The notes beneath the pieces are model-generated. The model was given only the letters and a program-made list of their open reading frames with translations. It had not been told where the DNA came from and made no database searches. DNA of 64,000 nucleotides from Mycolicibacterium sp. P9-22 (GTDB lineage Bacteria; Actinomycetota; Actinomycetes; Mycobacteriales; Mycobacteriaceae), in contig NZ_NPKP01000006.1 of the NCBI RefSeq assembly GCF_008329585.1, positions 124,001 to 188,000 on the forward strand, written 5' to 3'. Shown piece by piece: positions 59,952 to 64,000 of the stretch. How positions within the stretch are numbered: position 1 is the stretch's first letter; each line of letters starts with the position of its first letter. The translations under genes and the position numbers were made by a program.

Positions 59952-60560
59952 TCAGAACTGATGGACCAGCGGCTCCCACGCGGCCAGCGCCGAGCGGGCG
60001 ATCGTCTCCAGGGTGGCCCGGTCCGCGCCGTCACGCGCCTGGATCGACATGCCCTGCTGGACCGTGACGTAGAAGCGGGCGATCGCCCAGACATCGGCGG
60101 TCGAAGAAATCTCGCCGTTCTCGACCCCGCGTGACAACACCTCGGCCAGATCGGCGGTGTTCGCCTCGCGCTTGTCGACGAGGTCGGCCCGCAGCGCCTC
60201 CGTGGCGCCGTTGACGTGTAGCGCCGAGAGCACCACGAGGCATCCCGTCGGGCAGTCGCCGCGGGTGAAGGCGCGCGCCGTCGTCATCAGGTAGCTCTCG
60301 ACCGCACCGTGGGCGGTGTCGGCGGCGGTCACCGCGGCCCAAATCTCCGCGCCCGCGCTCTGCCCGTAATGCTGCACCGCCTCGCGGAACAGTTCGTCCT
60401 TGGACCCGAACGCCGCGTACAGGCTGGTCGACCCGATACCCATCGCCGATGTCAGGTCGGTCAGGGACGTGCCCTCGAAACCCTTCTCCCAGAACAGCTC
60501 CATGGCACGTTCGAGCGCGGCTGTCCTGTCGAACTCCCTCGGCCGTCCACGTGCCGCCAT
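59952..60560 (-). CDS. TetR-family transcriptional regulator
   Basis: 202 residues from ATG 60560. The HTH is AALERAMELFWEKGFEGTSLTDLTSAMGIGSTSLYAAFGSKDELFREAV. It is divergent from the SDR/MFS operon with two related operator-like sites between. It probably represses that operon and responds to the compound that the MFS pump exports. Confidence 0.87.
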   Translation of the reverse strand: MAARGRPREFDRTAALERAMELFWEKGFEGTSLTDLTSAMGIGSTSLYAAFGSKDELFREAVQHYGQSAGAEIWAAVTAADTAHGAVESYLMTTARAFTRGDCPTGCLVVLSALHVNGATEALRADLVDKREANTADLAEVLSRGVENGEISSTADVWAIARFYVTVQQGMSIQARDGADRATLETIARSALAAWEPLVHQF

Positions 60561-60580
60561 CGGAACCATCCTCCACCCAA

Positions 60581-60602
60581 TTCTGCATCGAATGATACAG
60601 AA
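60581..60602. promoter_or_regulatory. Operator-like inverted repeat, site 1
   Basis: TTCTGCATC and GATACAGAA (8 of 9 paired) flank GAAT in the 106-nt gap between the TetR and SDR genes. It lies just upstream of the TetR start. A related site occurs at 60633-60654. Confidence 0.65.
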
Positions 60603-60632
60603 ACCCTTGACGCCGCGAATGGCGACTCATAT

Positions 60633-60654
60633 ATTTGCATCGATCACTACAGAA
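60633..60654. promoter_or_regulatory. Operator-like site 2 (direct-repeat copy)
   Basis: Aligned base for base this 22-mer shares 16 positions with site 1, including GCATCGA and TACAGAA. The inverted symmetry is weaker. It ends 13 nt before the SDR start, so binding would also occlude translation or initiation. Confidence 0.5.
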
Positions 60655-60666
60655 ATGGGGTACGCA

Positions 60667-61407
60667 ATGCAGAAGCTCGAGGGCAAGAGGGCGTTCGTGA
60701 CCGGCGCCAGCCGGGGTATCGGCGCGGCCATCGCCCGCAGGCTCTCCGCCGAAGGCGCGGCCGTGGCCGTCGGTTACGAACGCTCCTCAGATGCGGCAAA
60801 GACCGTCGTCGAGGCCATCACCAACGGTGGCGGCCGCGCCGTCGCGGTGCAGATGTCGGCGGACGATCCCGCAGCGGTCCGGCGAGCGGTGGACGAAGCA
60901 GCCAAAGCACTTGGCGGACTGGATATCCTGGTGAACAACGCCGGCATCTACCGTGCCGGCTCGGTCGAGGAGATGACGCTCGACGACATCGACGCGACGC
61001 TGAACGTGAACGTGCGTGCGGTGATCCTCGCATCCCAGGCGGCGCTGGCGCACCTGCCGGAGGGCGGTCGCATCATCTCCACCGGAAGCAACCTGGCGAC
61101 CCGCGTGCCCGGACCGGGCATGGCGTTGTACTCGGCCAGCAAGGCGGCGTTGATCGGATGGACGCAGGGTCTGGCGCGTGATCTCGGTCCCCGCGGAATC
61201 ACCGTGAACGTGGTGCACCCGGGCTCGACGAACACCGACATGAACCCGGCCGACGGCGCGCATGCGGCGGATCAGCTGGCGCTCATGGCGATTCCGCGTT
61301 ACGGCACACCCGAGGACGTTGCCGCGCTAGTCGCGTTCGTGGCCGGGCCCGAGGCGGGCTCGATCAATGGAACCGGACTGACCGTGGACGGCGGCGCCAA
61401 CGCGTGA
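60667..61407 (+). CDS. Short-chain dehydrogenase/reductase
   Basis: 246 residues from ATG 60667 (GGGG at 6 nt); ATG 60655 is in frame. The cofactor motif is VTGASRGIGAAIARRL, then DILVNNAG and the catalytic ISTGSNLA, YSASKAA (Ser, Tyr, Lys). It reduces or oxidises a carbonyl/alcohol with NAD(P)H. It is coupled to the MFS gene by GTGA overlap and probably forms a detoxification pair with it. Confidence 0.88.
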   Translation: MQKLEGKRAFVTGASRGIGAAIARRLSAEGAAVAVGYERSSDAAKTVVEAITNGGGRAVAVQMSADDPAAVRRAVDEAAKALGGLDILVNNAGIYRAGSVEEMTLDDIDATLNVNVRAVILASQAALAHLPEGGRIISTGSNLATRVPGPGMALYSASKAALIGWTQGLARDLGPRGITVNVVHPGSTNTDMNPADGAHAADQLALMAIPRYGTPEDVAALVAFVAGPEAGSINGTGLTVDGGANA

Positions 61408-62615
61408 CGCTCGTCGACGCCGGCGACGACCGGGATCTGCGTCGGGTGCTTCTGCTGCTCACGCCATCGATCACGCTGGCCGTCGCCACCGAGTTCATGG
61501 TCATCGGTCTGCTTCCGCCGATCGCCGCCGGCTTCGACGTGCCGCTCTCGACCGCCGGACAGCTGACCGCGGTGTTTGCGATCGCCGCGGCGGTCGCCGG
61601 ACCATTCGTGACCCTCGCGGTGAGCCGGGTACCGCCGGCCACCCTGCTCACCGCGGTGCTGGTGTTGTTCGGCGTGGGCAACGGCGTGATCGCCGGCTCC
61701 TCGGACTTCACGCTCGTGCTGGTGATGCGGGCCTTGCAGGGCGCGTTCCTGCCGGCCCTCATCGGGGTCGGCACGGCCGAGGTCCTGCGGCGCGCACCCG
61801 CCGGGTCGCGTGGCCGTGCGCTGGCCCGGGCCAATCTGGGCTTCGTGCTCGGCGTGCTGATCGCGCTGCCCGCCGGTATCGCGCTGGCTCAGAGCGGCGA
61901 CTGGCGGCTGTCATTTGCCGTACTGGGGGTCGTGTCCCTGCCGGTGGCGGTCGCGGTCGGAATTTTGTTCCCGCGCAACGGGATTTCCCATCACCATCGG
62001 CGTGCTGCCGGAAACCTCGCGCTGCTTCGCCGAGCCCCGTTTCTCGGTCATCTCGTCGTGTCGGTCGTAATCTTCGCCGCCATGTTCTCGGCCTACACCT
62101 ATCTCGGAGCATGGTTCGAGGAAGCACTCGGACTCGACGCCCGCGGCCTCGCGCTCGCGCTGCTGCTGTTCGGCGCGGTCGGCGTAGCGGGCAACGTCGT
62201 CGCCGAACGCGTTGCCGACCGGTTCCCGCTGGGTGCGACCGCACTCACGGCCGTGGCACTGGCCGCCGCGGTGAACGTGGCCGCGGGGACCGGGAATTCG
62301 ATTCTGGCGGCTGCCGTTCCGCTGGCCGTCTGGGGCCTGATGCACACCGCGGGTGTCACGCTCAGTCAGGTACGGGTGACGTTGGCGGGAGCCCGCGCGC
62401 CCGCCTTCGCCATGACGTTGAACATCTCGGCGGCAAACCTCGGCATCGCGGTGGGAGCACTCACCGGCGGCTGGGCTGTTGACCGCTTCGGGATGGCAGG
62501 GCTGGGCTTGATGCCTGCCGCACTCACCGCGGTGGCGCTGCTGGTGCTCATCCCGCTGCGGGCGAGCCCGCTCTCACGGCAGAATCGAGTCGACGTAGCC
62601 CCCGTCGACGCGTAG
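61404..62615 (+). CDS. MFS efflux transporter
   Basis: 403 residues from GTG 61404. Twelve hydrophobic segments with EFMVIGLLPPIAAGFDVPLSTAGQLTAVFAIAAAVAGP (TM1-2 of the drug:H+ antiporter type) and RRAPAGSRGRALARANLGFVLGVLIALPAGIAL in the TM4-5 region. Substrate export is inferred. It is co-regulated with the SDR by the divergent TetR. Its end overlaps the convergent SDR by 42 nt. Confidence 0.87.
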   Translation: MTLVDAGDDRDLRRVLLLLTPSITLAVATEFMVIGLLPPIAAGFDVPLSTAGQLTAVFAIAAAVAGPFVTLAVSRVPPATLLTAVLVLFGVGNGVIAGSSDFTLVLVMRALQGAFLPALIGVGTAEVLRRAPAGSRGRALARANLGFVLGVLIALPAGIALAQSGDWRLSFAVLGVVSLPVAVAVGILFPRNGISHHHRRAAGNLALLRRAPFLGHLVVSVVIFAAMFSAYTYLGAWFEEALGLDARGLALALLLFGAVGVAGNVVAERVADRFPLGATALTAVALAAAVNVAAGTGNSILAAAVPLAVWGLMHTAGVTLSQVRVTLAGARAPAFAMTLNISAANLGIAVGALTGGWAVDRFGMAGLGLMPAALTAVALLVLIPLRASPLSRQNRVDVAPVDA

Positions 62616-63353
62616 TGCGCCGCCGGTCGTCGCCGACGCCAGCGGGGACGCCAGATAAGTGACCATATTGGCGATCTCCGTCGGCTCGATCAGCCTCTGC
62701 AGCAACGACTGTGGGCGATGCTTGATCATGAATTCGCGCTGCGCCTGGTCCCACGGCAGGTCCTTGTCCACCAACTGGTAGACGAAGTCTTCCACGCCCG
62801 CGGTGTGCGTGGGCCCGGCGATCACCGAGTTGACCGTTACGCCGGTGCCGGCGGCATCCTTGGCGAAACCACGGGTCACCGCGAGCAGCGCGGTCTTGGA
62901 CACTCCATAGTGGATCATCTCGGCCGGGATGACGATCGCGGAGTCGCTGGCGATCTGAATGGCTCTGCCCCAACCCTTTTCGGCCATCGAAGGCAGGTAG
63001 GCGCGGATCAGCCGCACCGCCGAGAGCACGTTGACGTCGAAGTAGCGCCGCCACTGTTCGTCGGTGACTTCGCGGGCCGGCACCGCCTCGAAGATGCCGA
63101 GGTTGTTCACCAGCACATCGACATCGGGGAATCGGTCGATCACCGCGTCGGCGCCGGCGGCATCCGCCACGTCCGCCGCGATCCCGACGGCAGCACCACC
63201 GATGGTGGCCACCGCCTCATCGACGCGCGACTGGGTGCGGCCGTTGACGATGACCCGCGCACCGGCCGAGGCCAGCGCTTGCGCGATGGCCAGGCCGATG
63301 CCCTGGGTGGAGCCGGTGACGAGTGCCGTCTTGCCGGAAAGGTCGATGTTCAC
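62574..63353 (-). CDS. Short-chain dehydrogenase/reductase
   Basis: 259 residues. The cofactor motif is VTGSTQGIGLAIAQAL; DVLVNNLG replaces NNAG; the catalytic residues are in QIASDSAI and YGVSKTA. It is a standard SDR with unknown substrate. It converges on the MFS gene and lies 40 nt after the acyl-CoA synthetase gene on the same strand. It may belong to the lipid genes or be a separate unit. Confidence 0.87.
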   Translation of the reverse strand: MNIDLSGKTALVTGSTQGIGLAIAQALASAGARVIVNGRTQSRVDEAVATIGGAAVGIAADVADAAGADAVIDRFPDVDVLVNNLGIFEAVPAREVTDEQWRRYFDVNVLSAVRLIRAYLPSMAEKGWGRAIQIASDSAIVIPAEMIHYGVSKTALLAVTRGFAKDAAGTGVTVNSVIAGPTHTAGVEDFVYQLVDKDLPWDQAQREFMIKHRPQSLLQRLIEPTEIANMVTYLASPLASATTGGALRVDGGYVDSILP

Positions 63354-63393
63354 GCCGTAGTACTACCCCTGGGGCTCCGGCGCTATTCCCCGG

Positions 63394-64000
63394 CTACTCC
63401 TCGACGGAGATCTCGCGCAGCTCGCGCTTGAGGATTTTGCCGGTCGGGTTACGCGGCAATTCGTCGAGGAAGATGACCTCACGCGGCACCTTGTAGCGGG
63501 CCAGGTTCTCCTTCACATAGGCCTTGATGACGTCCTCATCGACGCTGGCGCCCTCCGCCTTGACGACGAACGCGCGCAACCGGTGGCCCCACTCCTTGTC
63601 CTCGACGCCGAGCGCGGTGGCCTCGATCACTTCCGGGTGCCCGCTGATGAGGTCCTCGACCTCGGCGGGGAAGACGTTCTCGCCGCCGCAGACGATCATC
63701 TCGTCATCGCGGCCGGAGACATAGAGCAGCCCGTGCTCGTCGAAGTAGCCCACGTCCCCCGACGACAGCATCCCGTCGATGATCTGTTTGCCGCCGCCAC
63801 CGGTGTAGCCCTGGAAGGGGAACGTGTTACGCACGAAGATGCGCCCGACATCACCTCGGGGAACTTCGCCGCCGTTGTCGTCGAGAATTTTCACCGTGAT
63901 GCCCTTGACCGGCGGGCCGACGGTCGCCGGGTTGATGGACAGATCCTCGGGCCGGGCGATCGTCGCGAACGCGATCTCGGTGGACCCGTACAGGTTGTAG
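63394..64000 (-). CDS. Acyl-CoA synthetase (FadD2-like), 3' part
   Basis: 202 C-terminal residues; the rest lies beyond the window. YNLYGSTEIAFATIARPEDL is the adenylation motif A5 region, and DGMLSSGDVGYFDEHGLLYVSGRDDEMIVCGGENVFPAEVEDLI carries the A8 hinge. PTGKILKREL holds the catalytic Lys (A10). The convergent arrangement with fadE6 fits my memory of fadD2/fadE6 (Rv0270/Rv0271c) with an insertion between. Confidence 0.82.
   Translation of the reverse strand, partial: YNLYGSTEIAFATIARPEDLSINPATVGPPVKGITVKILDDNGGEVPRGDVGRIFVRNTFPFQGYTGGGGKQIIDGMLSSGDVGYFDEHGLLYVSGRDDEMIVCGGENVFPAEVEDLISGHPEVIEATALGVEDKEWGHRLRAFVVKAEGASVDEDVIKAYVKENLARYKVPREVIFLDELPRNPTGKILKRELREISVEE

Overview
The window is high-GC actinobacterial DNA and almost certainly a chromosomal segment of a Mycobacterium (probably a rapid grower, Mycolicibacterium type). 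The evidence is a complete ESX-3 type VII secretion locus with its own PE, PPE and Esx genes, mycobacterial LexA and IdeR boxes, SigF-like promoters and a FadE6-type fused acyl-CoA dehydrogenase. From memory, gene order from about 17.4 kb to the right end matches M. tuberculosis Rv0270-Rv0315 in inverted orientation, with insertions. The left 17 kb is more accessory in character.

Layout. (1) 1-3.7 kb: end of a peptide-type ABC importer operon (permease fragment, lipoprotein binding protein) and a secreted lipase-like protein. (2) 3.8-7.0 kb: an APC permease and a P1/DmpA peptidase in one operon, divergent from a TetR regulator, with a near-perfect palindrome between them. (3) 7.0-13.0 kb: a stress-type cluster of three small membrane proteins, a haem-oxygenase-like di-iron protein behind a SigF-type promoter, a STAS protein, two divergent GAF-ANTAR proteins, a CDGSH Fe-S protein coupled to an MTQ2-like methyltransferase, and a GNAT enzyme. 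(4) 13.0-19.6 kb: an AT-rich spacer, two tandem paralogous secreted glycosidases, a GH16 glucanase and a secreted GjpA-like protein. (5) 19.7-31.2 kb: an SOS-controlled 13E12/HNH gene, a D-amino-acid oxidase, a membrane-anchored Hsp70-like protein with a poly-Thr tail, a YkuD-domain protein, a PAP2-diacylglycerol-kinase fusion, a second PAP2, a NUDIX hydrolase and a sulfatase. (6) 31.2-36.5 kb: Stf0 sulfotransferase, CysD and CysNC, so PAPS synthesis and its consumer lie together, then Tam and an amidohydrolase. (7) 36.5-51.0 kb: the ESX-3 operon (eccA3-eccB3-eccC3-PE-PPE-esxG-esxH-espG3-eccD3-mycP3-eccE3, minus strand) behind an IdeR-like box. (8) 51.2-64.0 kb: an MpaB-like oxygenase, TetR, an ECF sigma factor, PPOX and VOC proteins, another TetR with a perfect palindrome, an alpha/beta hydrolase, a 2-hydroxyacid dehydrogenase, fadE6, a TetR/SDR/MFS module, a second SDR and the 3' part of an acyl-CoA synthetase.

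The most interesting leads are the sulfation module with two 12-14 codon mini-ORFs in its overlap chain, the SigF-type stress cluster with a nearly leaderless di-iron protein, the paralogous glycosidases whose tails have diverged completely, and several sharply defined operators. No tRNA, rRNA, CRISPR array, transposase or prophage was found.
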